From Protostelium mycophagum (lineage: Eukaryota; Evosea; Variosea; Protosteliida; Protosteliaceae): 48,359 nucleotides of DNA. The notes under the pieces were generated by a model that made no database searches, was not told where the DNA came from, and was given only the letters and a program-made list of their open reading frames with translations. The stretch covers positions 1-48,359 of the forward strand of contig MZNV01001196.1 in NCBI GenBank assembly GCA_002081555.1, given 5' to 3'. Below are positions 35,678 through 46,649 of the stretch, in pieces (the first letter of the stretch is position 1; each line of letters begins with the position of its first letter). The translations under genes and the position numbers were made by a program.

Positions 35678-37720
35678 ATGGCAGAGAACAAAGTCGCCGT
35701 ATTGAGAAAGATAAACGACCTTGTGTTGGTGAGTGTTATTCGTATCCAAATAGAGTTGCTGAACAATACCGCAGGAATCTAGACCCATCCCAACACCCAA
35801 GCCACATGGTCAGTAGATACATCCCGTTTTCATCAGTCTTCTCACTTTTAGACAGAAGTTCTCATCGCCATGAAATCCGTCGGTATTTGTGGATCAGACG
35901 TTCATTACTGGGTAGAAGGAAGGATCGGTAACTTCATCGTTCACGAACCCATGGTTGTCGGCCACGAATCCGCAGGTGATCATCTCACTTAGAAAATGTC
36001 AGGAAAGATGATCAGACATTGATCCACTGCAGGACAAGTCGTCGAAGTTGGAAGCCAAGTGAAGCACTTGAAGGCTGGAGACAGGGTCACCATCGAGCCC
36101 GGAGTTCCTTGCAAGAGGTTCGTGCGACGTTTTTATTGAGGCTGTTGTTATTAAAGACCACCTCGATTTTTGTATAGAAAAGGAGGATTTGTTTCTGGTG
36201 CGCTCTGCGCTAGATCATCTGTGTTGACCTTGCAGGTGCGCACATGCAGATCGGAATCGCTTTTGCGAATAAAATTCGTGTTGTTTTAGAATAAACACTG
36301 AAGAGATACAGCTGTTTCCACTGCAAAGTGGGCCGCTACAACTTGTGCCCTGATGTGCAGTTTCTCGCCACACCTCCCGTAGATGGATCCATTGCCAACT
36401 TTATTGTACACGACGCCAGCTTCTGTTACAAGTAATTTTTCACCTATTTCTGAAATCGTTTTGTTGCATCTGCAAGTATTTTCTACTGCAGAAGGTGTAA
36501 CTGTCATAAAACATTCTGCAACAATTGCATGTGATGAATAGACATTTATGAAATTCCTTCAGACTGGAAGACCACGTGACTTACGAGGAAGGAGCCATGT
36601 GCGAACCTCTTTCTGTAGGAATCCACGCTTGTGCCAGAGCCAACGTTCAGATCGGTGATCGCGTTCTCATCATGGGCGCAGGTATCGTATGGATTGTATC
36701 TGCTTTATTTGAAGAAATAATACGATGACCTCTGGGAATCTACAACGAAGCATCGTATATTTTGTTGGCGCGAAGTACGATTGCGTTAAAATAATACCGC
36801 AAGAAAAGGTCGTCTCATACAATTATGGTTGTCATGTCAGATTTTAGAGTGACTCTAAAGCTCTCAGGACCCATTGGACTGGTCAGTCTCTTGGCTGCTA
36901 AGGCATCAGGTGCCACCAAGGTCACACTCGTCGGTAAGCTTTTCGTCTATTTTTAATGTTTTATTCTTCACCGAAAAATCGTTTCATCGAGATAAAACAT
37001 GAAAATTATAAAAAATGTAAAATTAATCCAAAAAGACCTGAAGGCCGAGCGTCTGGAAGTCGCCAAGTCTCTTGGAGCTGATGGTGTCATCCTCGCCACT
37101 GCCAACATCGCAGAGGAGTTGGAGAAGCAATCTCTGGGCCCCATAGACATCACCATAGAGTGCTCTGGTGCTCAGCCAGCCGTCAGAACTGCCCTCAGCG
37201 CAACCAGGTGGGATTTTATTCAACAATATTTTCCACAGAAACGACAATTTTTACGTATAAATTAATCTATAAATAGACCCGGAGGTGTTGTAGTCCTGGT
37301 CGGTATGGGATCTAAAGACATCACCCTCCCCCTGGTCGAGGCAGCCGCAAGAGAAGTAGACATCAGAGGAGTGTTCAGATACGCCAACACATACCCAAAG
37401 GCCTTGGCGCTCATCACTTCCGGAAAGATCGACGTCAAGCCCCTCATCACGCACAGATTCGCCATGCACGATGTAAGCAGATGAGACATTTTTAGACAAT
37501 GGCGAAGACATGTCAAAGACAATGCATGATGATCTGTTGTTGGCTGGTGCTCAGGAGTAATCTGTCGACAATTATTCATACATGTATGAATAATGTGATT
37601 TCGCGTTGTACATTGTAGACAATATCCCTCATCTGAACATCACAGGTTGTGAAGGCTTTCCAAGTGTCTAAAGACATGTCCGATGGAGCTATCAAGGTCA
37701 TGATCAACATCAGCGAATAA
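35678..37720 (+). CDS. Sorbitol/L-iditol dehydrogenase-like zinc MDR enzyme
   Basis: NAD-dependent oxidation of sorbitol or a related polyol to a ketose in the cytosol. The start at 35678 gives [20 protein letters not shown]. Catalytic zinc Cys in [37 protein letters not shown] next, then [13 protein letters not shown]. After an intron the structural zinc Cys set ([12 protein letters not shown]) and [35 protein letters not shown] is the classical SDH signature, and [19 protein letters not shown] with [19 protein letters not shown] is the Rossmann fold (the acidic residue after beta2 predicts NAD). The C-terminal part has [18 protein letters not shown] and ends INISE with TAA at 37718-37720, overlapping AATAAA. 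Introns at about 35728, 35818, 35974, 36118 (containing an unusual Cys-codon-rich run), 36682, 36934 and 37209. Confidence 0.9.
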
Positions 37721-37754
37721 AAATGAGGCCACCTCGAACTTGTTAATAATTATT

Positions 37755-38664
37755 TCAGTGCTTGCGGTGGTTGTACTGAAGTGATCCGTCGTCTTCATAA
37801 TGATTGGGAAAGATGAGCTCTTTCAATCTGAGGCTGATTCTGTACCATTGGATTCTGGCGATAAAGATGAAAGCGCTAACTCCAAGCATAACCGACACAA
37901 CCTGAAGACGTTCATTTTTGTCGTGATATGAGGACACATACCTTTGTCGTCCATCCATACTGTCCAGCTTTAGAGTCAGAGAACCAAGGGGTGGCCACCA
38001 GAGCCAAGGCGACGGTGATGTGCCACATGATCGTGGCCAAATAACCAGCCACAACGTGAATGGGGAAGAGCCAGGGTCCTAAGAAGTCAGAAAATGAATG
38101 ACGATGATGATGGATCACCCTTTGGAGGACCGAGTGCGTATTTGAAGAAATAAGCCCCGAAAGCAGCAAGCATGGTCATGATGATGGTAGCCAAACCGAA
38201 TTTAGAGTGATCCGTGTGGAAGTGCTCCATACGGGTTGGGATGTACTTATTGGCGACAATCATTCCAAGGCCGACGAGGATCGAAAAGATAGAGAGAGTG
38301 TTGAGAGCGATATGGATCTTCTTTGGGGTTCCATTGCGAAGAGAGGGGTGTCCGTGTTGTAAGGAAAAACTGAAATGTTAACCGTATCACCAGTTTAGTT
38401 ACTTACACTGCGTTGGCGCTGAAGAGTACGAACAATAGCATGCCCATTACGTGACCAATGAAGAGGAATTTTCCATTGGTGGCCTCCCAACTGCGCCACC
38501 AGACGACGATGCATATCGTTAAGATGGCAACATTCAATACCAGACGAAGTATCTGAAAGATCGTGAGCCAACATTAATGAAGATCAGCCCACCAATTCTA
38601 CGGTTGGACTGTAGGAGGCAGGTAATCTATCTCTCTGCGTGATGAGAGGTTGAGAGTCTATCAT
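37755..38664 (-). CDS. Cytochrome b561 family transmembrane electron carrier
   Basis: Transfers electrons across a membrane via two haems, commonly from ascorbate to an acceptor or to ferric iron. The start at 38664 gives a 28-residue cytosolic leader (MIDSQPLITQRDRLPASY). Helices: LRLVLNVAILTICIVVWW, FLFIGHVMGMLLFVLFSANA (haem His), IHIALNTLSIFSILVGLGMI, HFHTDHSKFGLATIIMTML (haem His), LFPIHVVAGYLATIMWHITV (haem His), and VVSVMLGVSAFIFIARIQW near the end. The tail LKELIFPNHYEDDGSLQYN contains no obvious sorting motif. Stop at 37755. The gene is five genes from the iron-uptake pair; a ferric-reductase role alongside it is possible but only inferred. Introns at about 37902, 38076, 38368 and 38554. 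Confidence 0.82.
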
Positions 38665-39095
38665 TTGTGCGGTTGATGAGAAATAACTCCGATGATGAAA
38701 GAGTTTTCTCTTCTGTCACACACCAGTTTTCTGGGACAAAATAGACTCAAAAATGATTTATCCGCGGTTAAAGACGTCAAGTCACTTCAGAAGAGACTCT
38801 GTCCTGAGGTATATCCCCTTCTTTAATTCTATTCGCTTCTTCCATGATTTTACTGATATGCAGGTTTGATCTTATTTCTTGATTTATTTATATAATATTT
38901 TTTCATTGATTTTACAGATTTTTGTGGTTTGATAAGGTGAATAAAGACATTATTTTACGTGGTTGGTTGTGAAGTAAAAAATTACATGATTTCTCTTGTC
39001 CAAACAAAGTCCTCTTCGCGAATTTTTTAAATCGGAAATCTGCGTCTGCGAAGAGAGTCCTTCAGATCCATCCTCATCTTCGAGACATTTCAATC
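38665..39095. promoter_or_regulatory. Divergent intergenic region, cytochrome b561 and ATP synthase e-like gene
   Basis: AT-rich (38870-38950 especially), between head-to-head genes. No frame is credible. Contains cttctttaat and TATAATA tracts; no specific element is identified. Confidence 0.4.
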
Positions 39096-39553
39096 ATGGC
39101 TTCCCAAGCAGCTAAAGCCGCCACCGAGACTGTTGCCAAAGAGGTTGCCTCCGTCGCTTCCTCCGTCGTTACCAAGAAACCCCAGTCCCTCTTATATCCG
39201 GTATATTCTTCACATGCAACTTGTATCTGAATTGGAAAGGCACTTTTGGCCATTTCTTTCGTTATTGGTGTGGATTATGGAGCAGCAAAGGACAGAAGAA
39301 TCAGAAACCAATGGCAAAAGGAGCAAATCGATAGTGTCAACGCTTACATCGCTGACCTCGAGCACAAGGCTGGAGTACACCACCACAAGCGTGAGTGTGA
39401 AATGTTTTTATGAAGATATTCCTAACATCATACAGAAGTCGACCACGGTACGCTCAATAGACCTTATATTCATCAATTCTTCTTTACTTAACTTTCACAG
39501 GAACTTCTAACCCTTTCGCCGCCTTCTTCAACGAGACTGAGAAGAAGCACTGA
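39096..39553 (+). CDS. Small mitochondrial-type membrane protein, ATP synthase subunit e-like
   Basis: The start at 39096 encodes an Ala/Thr/Val-rich leader (MASQAAKAATETVAKEVASV) resembling a mitochondrial presequence. After a 42-nt intron LLYPALLAISFVIGVDYGAA is a single helix with the G-x-x-x-G spacing and the small-residue 'G..YGA' pattern seen in F1Fo subunit e. A charged, probably coiled-coil region follows (KDRRIRNQWQKEQIDSVNAY) and the end reads NPFAAFFNETEKKH with TGA at 39551-39553. AATAAATAGG lies just downstream (39567-39576). Subunit e stabilises ATP synthase dimers and cristae. The match is by layout and short motif only; another small inner-membrane protein such as a MICOS-type component is possible. 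Confidence 0.55.
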
Positions 39554-39715
39554 AGCACTTGTCTTTGAATAAATAGGAAAGAAAGACCTTTATTTACTCT
39601 CCTAAACACGTCTCATAAGATCTTCAGATATCATTTCATATGATATCGCATGTTCTGTTGTAGAAAGAGTCCGATGTGATGTGGTGATCATAAGATCGAG
39701 TATTAGGACGGCAAC

Positions 39716-41428
39716 ATGGCGGACAAAAAGGAAGCGCTACGTCTTCTAATGAAGAAGAAGCAGAAGGAACAACAAACAACAAAGAAAGAGCTCATTTCGC
39801 CGCTCTTGAGGTGATCATTATCATCTTTTTTGTGGATTGTCTGCTGACATGTTCAAAGAATGAATAATCTCGATCAACTTGTCTGTATTGTTTGTCAATC
39901 GGTCGTTGCTTCTGAGGTATCTATAACTGTCGTGACAACTTGATACCTAATAAACAATAGTCATTATGGCCTGCTCATTCCATCAGTAAAAAACACAAAG
40001 AGGCGAGATCGTCCATCTACGATTGTTTCATTAATTCCACTTAGAATGTAGAGAGATTAAAGCAAGCCAAATCACAACCACAAGCAGAGAAGAAGAGGCC
40101 AAGAGAAACTAAAGTCGAAACATCCAACGCCATCCCAGACAATTTTTTCGATCAACCAGACGAGCAGCCCGCCAAAAAGGTGATTCAAATTTTGAAACCA
40201 GTTGACGTGAAAAGGTAAACCAAACCAAGACGGCACAAGAAGTGGAGCAGCAGAAAGAGCCTAAAGAAGCCAAAGCAGAGAAGATCGGAAATAACGGTCT
40301 TCCCGCCAATTTTTTCGAGGGCGAGACTGAACAACCTGCACCACAGAAACAGGTTTTTATTATTAATACGAGTTTTTGTGAAAGAAATGATTTATTAGAA
40401 TCAAATATCTTGATCTCTTGACTCGTTTGTGACTTTGCCAAAATGTATCTTAGACAGAGTTCTACAACTACACAATTTTCCCGCCATTTTAATTTATATA
40501 TTTTTTGAATGAGATAGGAGACTGTATTGATACAATCGAGCTTTAAGCCCAGAGATAAGAATGAAATCCAAAAGCCAAGAGGTGAAGTCCCAACTGGATT
40601 TTTCCAGAAAAAAGACGCGGCAGCACCAAATATGGAGTGAGTCCATTTTACACAGTTGTAGATGCCGTATTTTTTCATGGATCCATTCCTATTATTTTAA
40701 TGCACGAAGAGAGTTGGAGATCTGCAACATCGAAATGACTTTTTGCAGCGAAGAGTTGGCCAAGCTAAAAGCGGAATTATCCGTGGAGAATGTTGAAAGA
40801 TCCATTGAGGAACAGGAACGTGAAGAGAGGGCCGTATTGGCAGCCATAGAAGATGAAGAGAAGCGCGAGTCAGAGTGAGTACCCTCTATAACAGTTGTAA
40901 GTGAACTTGTGTATGCGGCAAAGCCGCAAATGCATCAGAAATAAATCATTGAAATACGAAGATAATAATGTCCATTTTGGGCATATCAAAAATTAACTTG
41001 GAGCACCAAAAATAGTGTTCAGCAGAATTGCAAAAAAAAAGCTGTGGATATGCAGACATTAATATCCTGAGTTGTAAATAATATTAATGTCCGCACTCCA
41101 AAGCTCAACATATCACCACAAATCTCCAGAAATAATCCTCTCGTCATATTGACCACAAGATTGAAAATAGCAATTATAATGCATCCTTCTGAAATCCCAT
41201 AATACAAATCCGCAAAAATAATGAAAATGAAAATAAAACTGCGTATTGAACCGTTGTAGACGAAGGCGGAGTAGGCTCGAAGTGGTGAAGCAAAAGCAGA
41301 TCGAGCTAAAGAAGAAGCTGGAAGAACAAAAGAAATTTAGAGACAAGGTGAAGGATTCAGAATCCGAGTCGGAGAGTGAAGAAGATGATGACAACATGTT
41401 TGGGTGGAGATCGCGTGGTGCTTGGTGA
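39716..41428 (+). CDS. ZNF830/CCDC16 homologue, nuclear zinc-finger splicing-associated protein
   Basis: The start at 39716 gives MADKKEALRLLMKKKQKEQQ, then the zinc finger NNLDQLVCIVCQSVVASESL with WPAHSISKKHKE (Cx2C...Hx5H). Lys/Glu-rich linker contains two repeated motifs, NAIPDNFFDQPDEQPAKK and GLPANFFEGETEQPA, and a third VPTGFFQKKDAAAP, as in the animal protein (the LP-x-x-FF motif). A coiled coil follows (LAKLKAELSVENVERSIEEQ), and the C-terminus RLEVVKQKQIELKKKLEEQK ... SESESEEDDDNMFGWRSRG is the family-typical acidic stretch and W-R-x-K/R-G-A ending. Family knowledge: ZNF830 associates with spliceosomal complexes and genome maintenance. The last intron (about 40878-41259) is unusually long for this locus and contains a hairpin; its acceptor is gttgtag. 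Confidence 0.85.
41040..41105. repeat. Imperfect inverted repeat in the ZNF830-type gene's last intron
   Basis: Left arm 41040-41065 and right arm 41081-41105 are reverse complements with a few mismatches; the inner 11 bp (GACATTAATAT / ATATTAATGTC) are perfect around a 15-nt loop. The intron is several times longer than its neighbours, so this may be a small foldback element inserted there. No target duplication was identified. Confidence 0.6.
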
Positions 41429-41556
41429 TGAAATGAAGATGATTCGTTCATCAGACGAGATTTCATGGGGAGATGTCGTTTTCGTTTTATCTCTTGTTGT
41501 GATATAATTATTAAATATTTTGGCGCACATGAAATCGCCACAAAATTGTTTTATTT

Positions 41557-44500
41557 TTATGCCTCGTAGGTTGGGTTGATGAACTCGTTGTTGGCTGGTT
41601 CGTGAAGAGGGTTATCCATCACTGTGGCGCTGGCCATGTCGGCTGCCCTGTAGGCGTCAAACCCTTTCTTTGCGCCCACGGTCAAGGCGGCGGCTCCTGC
41701 CACTGCGCCAATTGCGATACCGGCTGCAGCTCCTGCGGATATTCCCGCAATTGCGGCGACACTCAGGGGAAAAGCCTTGCAGACACATCCTGAACCAGTT
41801 TAGAGAATGGTATTATTTACGGCTTTGAATGTGAATAAAAGTCCATTTGTACAAATGCTGACCTTTGGCGACCTGGCATTCGCAGTTGTTCTCGGGGTAG
41901 CACTTGAGAGGTGTGCTCATATTTCCTTGAACTCTGTCACAATACCATAATTGACACAAGTTGGACGCGTTTGAAAAAATGGGCAGGTCAACAAAGCTGC
42001 AGTTTCCGTCGGGAAGACAAGAGTCGATCGTGCAGATACTGCCGTCGTCGCAGTTGCTCCTGTGTGAGCACAATCCGGTGGTGCTGTTGCAGCTGTCTGT
42101 GGTACAGTCCAAACCGTCATCGCATGACACGGGGGTGATGACACAAGCACCAGCGGTATCGTTGCAGTATGCTGCGCAAGATCAGTAAAGATGTAATTCA
42201 TTCGCTGAGCCGCAGAAAAAATCACCTGGAGCACACAGATTGCCCGAGTCACATACAGTGGCAGTGTAGTTGCACCTTCCGTTGTCAAGGTCACATGTGG
42301 TGACATTGCAGAAGCTCGAAGGACAAGTGGGAGAGTTGTCACAGACGGCGGTGCCGTTGTCAGCCACGGAGCAGTAGTCGAATGTGCAAAGGCTGCCGTC
42401 GTCACAGACATTCTTTCTCTTTGCGCAGCTTCCGGTGGCGGTATCACAATATCCGGGTGTGCATGCGTCACCGAAAGGCGCACACTCTGTGGGAACGACC
42501 TGTCAAGAATGTCAGAAGGACGGAGGAGATCACGCTAACTTACCGTGCACGCTCCGGTATCGATGTTGCACGTTTGCTTGGTGCAGAGGTTGAGGTCGGG
42601 GCAGTTAAGAGTTTCGATACAATTACCCGTGGTGAAGTCGCATGATCTTGTGGTGCACAAATCCGACACGCAAGAGCTATTGCACAGAATGCACCCGTCT
42701 CCGGCGGTCACGACGGAGTCACACAATCCAGTGCTGTTGCAGGTGGTCACGGTGCAATCTTCCACAGAAGGGGTGCATTTCAGTGGAGAAGAGATACAAC
42801 CGTAAGTGTCATCGCATCGGTTGTCCACCTGGCAGGGATCGGGGTTCAAACATGTTCTATTTTTGTAAACACAGAGACCAGTGTCGAGTGAGCAAGCGCC
42901 TTCAATACCACAAACGGTGTCCGGGCACTGCTTCGTGGCGGACTTGCAATTTCCCGCGTCGCACCACCTTCTCAAGTCAGAAACGGCGATCTACAACGCG
43001 ATAGAACTCACCTGGTAGTGCATTTGTCCGAGGTTGTGTTGCACTTGTCCACGTGTGTCATGCCAATTTTTTTATCGCAGATATCGTTGGTACACAAGTT
43101 ATCGTCAGAGTCGAGTGTGTGCTGGCATCCCGTTTTGTTGATGCAGACGTCAATGGTGCAAGCATTGAGGTCATCACATACTGTTTCGATGACCTGACAG
43201 CCCTTTTCTTTGTCACAAACAGTGTTAAAACACTGATTGTCGATAGAAGTATCACAGACTAAGGGTCTGTCCTGGCATTCGCCTGTAGGATATCAATTTA
43301 TTTCTGTCAACAAGATGATGGAGAATGGGAGACTCACCATCAAAGACACCACAAGTGGAGATGGTGCACGCGTCTGGAGCCTTGCATCCCTTACAGCAAG
43401 TCTGCCCATTGCCACCGCAGACATCTACCAGTGTCAATAAAGCGTGGTGCAGCAGATGACATCGCTGATGACAGCAGATCGTCACAACAGATGGATTAAT
43501 AACTCACTGCAGTGGTCGATGTAAGGGCATTGTAGTGCGAGGGAAGTGGTCATCTTGCTGCATCTTGTCAGTCTTTAAGAAACGAAAGATACTCACAATG
43601 TGGATTGGGAAGTCATTCTCTCGTTGTAAAAAATCCTGAAGTCGTAACCATTTCCTTTAGTTAATCCCAGCTTGCTGATGTCAACCTTCTGGGATTGCGC
43701 GGTATGGATACCTCCCAGATCTACCACCAACTTTCCGTTGATAAACACCCTATGACGTCATCACCAGGTCGAAAATGTATAAGTGACACTCACCACACGT
43801 CATCGTCACCGGTGAATTCGAAGACCTCTCCACCGTTGTATTGAAAGATGCTGACAAACATCATGGTGAATGAGAAATTTCGGTTCCATTTCTTCCCGCC
43901 ATTCTCCACAAAATTTCTGATCATGTCAGATGACCATCGTGCAGTTTAAAGAGGTAGTGATAACAGTAACGTTGGTGTGAATTCACCACGAAAATAAACT
44001 ATTGAAAAGGTGAATCACCCGAAGCCAAGCCCATCGATTGCAAAGAATGTCTGGAAATTTCCCTGAAAAATCCTGTCACATCCCGGGGTGAGGGTGGTGT
44101 TGCACCCGGGGTTCAATTGCGTCAAAGTGATGTTCTTCGGAATGTAAATGGAATAACCCGTGGCAGTTCCATTCGGCCATCTACAACGACTCAGTCATCG
44201 CTGAGATCATCATGAAGCTTACAGGTCGTGATAGAAGCCGTAAAATGTGTTTGCATCTTGAATCGTTGGGTGTTTTGAAGAGATGTTAAGTGTGGGGAGT
44301 CCGTCCGGTGCGAGCACATTGTTGATTGCGCCTCTATCATTACCTCCCACATTTTGGAAATCGGGGTGGCATCTGTACTGTGAGCAGTCCACCTTTGGTG
44401 TGATGTCTGTTCCGCAATTTTTAAATTGAGTACATGGCCATACATCTCTGAACTGCGCTTGCACTTCGAGGGTTGCTGAAATCGTCAGTGACATCACATG

Positions 44501-44588
44501 AATGATCGGATACAATACCCGGTGTGGGGGTCTGTTGGGCCGTGACGGAACATAAGATTACAAGAAGGAAGAGCTGAGCCACAAGCAT
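41557..44588 (-). CDS. Fibro-slime/PA14 adhesion-type receptor with Cys repeats, one membrane helix and an NPxY tail
   Basis: The start at 44588 gives a signal peptide (MLVAQLFLLVILCSVTAQ). The fibro-slime/PA14 ectodomain has RDVWPCTQFKNCGTDI, HPDFQNVGGNDRGAINNVLA, TFFAIDGLGFG (about 44030-44060), EFTGDDDVWVFINGKLVVDL and DISKLGLTKGNGYDFRIFYN (about 43640-43830). Then about 10 dictyostelid-type repeats of C-x-D-x-x-C spacing, e.g. SCDDGLDCTTDSCNSTTGLC and DGSICTIDSCLPDGNCSF, cover 41870-43500. After CYPENNCECQ comes a glycine/alanine-rich helix (LSVAAIAGISAGAAAGIAIG) and a cytosolic tail with VMDNPLHEP and FINPTYEA, stop at 41557. Dictyostelid Psi proteins have the ectodomain; NPxY tails next to Gly-rich helices are known from Sib adhesion receptors. 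A matrix- or cell-adhesion receptor linked to talin is inferred. Acceptors at 42991 and 44181 are gttgtag. Confidence 0.85.
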
Positions 44589-44950
44589 CTTTGCGTCTGT
44601 TGGAAATGGTCACAGCAAGCGAACTCTCCGTTCCTGAGAAGTCCTGCCTGCGGTTGTCCTCAAAGACGGAGATTTCAGAAGGCACGGTATCTTAGCGCAA
44701 ACCTGCAATATGAGATTGACTAAGGTCGCCAAACACGGTTTCTCAGTGTCGGCAATTATGGCAACGTAAATCGTGTTTGACACCGGGCACGTGATGCGCC
44801 AATTCCACCCTCAAGATGGGAAGCTTCTTTCATTGAAACATGCATTCACAACTTCTAAGAGATCTTGAGCGTTTGTGAAGTCATGCAGAGAATAACAGTC
44901 CTGCATGAGATCGATCGATGCCCCACTGATTTGAAGCGTGCAACCCTTAA

Positions 44951-45148
44951 TGGACAACAGACAAAGGTCTCGAGACCAGCTCAGTGATCAGTAGATATTT
45001 GTGGTACTGGGCTCTCATTGTTTTCGATATGATAACATCGACGTTCAATATAGTGTCGGGAAATCAAGAGGGGGAAGATGCAAATGGGGCGAGCCAAGGA
45101 TACAAGATAAAGACAACCGAACCATCAAATTATGTCAGAGGGTATTGA
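44951..45148 (+). pseudogene. Isolated membrane-protein exon (possible gene remnant)
   Basis: An open frame (44951-45148) encodes WYWALIVFDMITSTFNIVSG then a polar tail NYVRGY-stop. It reads like the last exon of a small membrane protein: hydrophobic helix, acidic linker, Tyr-containing C-terminus. No ATG opens the frame and no credible upstream exon exists between it and the fibro-slime gene start at 44588. I treat it as a relic or a gene whose first exons I cannot see. The 44589-44950 stretch holds nothing else I can support apart from the promoter of the fibro-slime gene. Confidence 0.35.
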
Positions 45149-46357
45149 GTTGTTGCAAAAGAAGGTTTTTCAGAATTTATTTTGGCGGGAAATTTGAAGT
45201 TCATTTCAGATTGATTGATTAAATCCTTTCAGCATTTATGAATGGCTGCACCAGTCGCTTCTGATGACAATACCTGTACACGGCTTATGTTGACCATTTT
45301 TATTTCTTTGGAGTTTTTTTATTTTGCAAATTGAGGCATTCGAAAGACCATCCAAGAATGACGAGAGACCAGTGTCCATCAAGAGTGAGTTCTGTCTTGT
45401 GGCTGATATATATGTTCGGCCAAATGTTGGGTGTGGACGACGTCTTCCACATCCTGGAATGTGAGGCAGGGCGTCCACTGCTCTGCCATCTCATGGGATG
45501 AACAACGAGACGCTGAAGATCGCTCAGAATACCGCAGGTAAATGGATCATTTGTATCTTTTCATTCAAAGTTTTACATTTACAGGCGGTAAAGAGGAATG
45601 TTGGCCTGATCGTGACCGAAAGAGGAGCAGAGCCAAAACTTGTGTTGTTCATGGTTGTTCACACGACACAGCCAGAGCGGAGAGATCAGAATTTGGCTCG
45701 AGGGTGAATTAAATAATCAGCTCTGTATGTTGAAGTCATCAGGTGAGGTGTGGTACACTAAATCAGGAAGATCTGAAGCAGAATCAAATATTGGTAAGAA
45801 GGAAGGCTTCTGGGGATGTGAGGCGAATGATCATCGCAGTGCCCTGTGTTTCTATCTTATAACACTGGTACTATGGGTCAATTTAGAGATTTACAGCAGA
45901 ATAAACAGGGATTACTGCTCAAGATGGATGAATTATTGGAATTATTTAATCTCAGCGATCGAGATTGGTCCCGTTTTATGGAGGTAAATAGAATGATCGA
46001 ATCATGACCTGATTGTAACAAGGTGTTGTCTGCGCTTCAAGTCTTTTGGACGCGTAATTCTGAAAATTACCGAAAGAAACTTCGATGGAAGGTGTCGTGA
46101 TGTTTGATGACATCATCAAATTGAGAACATCCAGATTGCTTTGAAACATTTACAAAATGTGGGGCTTTTGGACACGCACAAGGCTTCGGCCGCGGCCGAA
46201 TGCAAGGTGATCCATCATGATCTGCGTTGTACAAAATACAACTCAAGCCTTACCAGCTATCATTAAAATTGTCGATATCACGAACCAAAAAATAAAATAA
46301 ATATTCAAAATAATATTTTATCATGATGTTTAAATCACCCAGCCACCTTTCACTCTG
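45149..46357. other. Subtelomeric stretch with short unresolved frames
   Basis: Several overlapping frames appear at 45236-45494 (-), 45498-45707 (+) and 45640-45987 (+, with IWLEGELNNQLCMLKSSGEV), but they use conflicting frames, lack domains and could not be spliced into one gene. The region could be decayed coding sequence. From 46180 to 46330 it becomes AT-rich. Confidence 0.3.
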
Positions 46358-46532
46358 ATGACTATCGAGACGGGAGATACTGATGACGTCACTCCAGAAA
46401 CCCCGCAGAGGTCCAAGTCTGAGGGTTCAACCGTCCTCACCGAGCCGGCGCGGCTCTCCCCCATCGAGAATTTTCGAAGAATTTTCAGAGAAATGTCAGC
46501 GTGGGCGATTGAGAGGCCTGCCACAGAGAAAG
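46358..46532 (+). pseudogene. Orphan first exon with coding-like composition
   Basis: ATG at 46358 opens an acidic, Ser/Thr-rich peptide with high GC third positions like real genes here (MTIETGDTDDVTPETPQRSK ... RRIFREMSAWAIERPATEK), ending at a donor-like gtgata (46533). Nothing coding is found downstream before the foldback element and AT-rich subtelomere, so the gene may be truncated. No family is recognised. Confidence 0.35.
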
Positions 46533-46649
46533 AACAGGTGATACTTCTTTTCTATGTCTGGGAACATAAACCGGGCTGCAGAGGTCGTCAAAATGCAATA
46601 TGTGTGATATAAAGTGCATAAACTTGTGATGCAGGAAGGCAAATGTAGT

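Noticed and set aside
41911-43440. Several Cys-rich plus-strand frames opposite the fibro-slime gene
   Set aside because: Mirror images of regular Cys-Asp repeats on the minus strand; no start, splice pattern or domain of their own.
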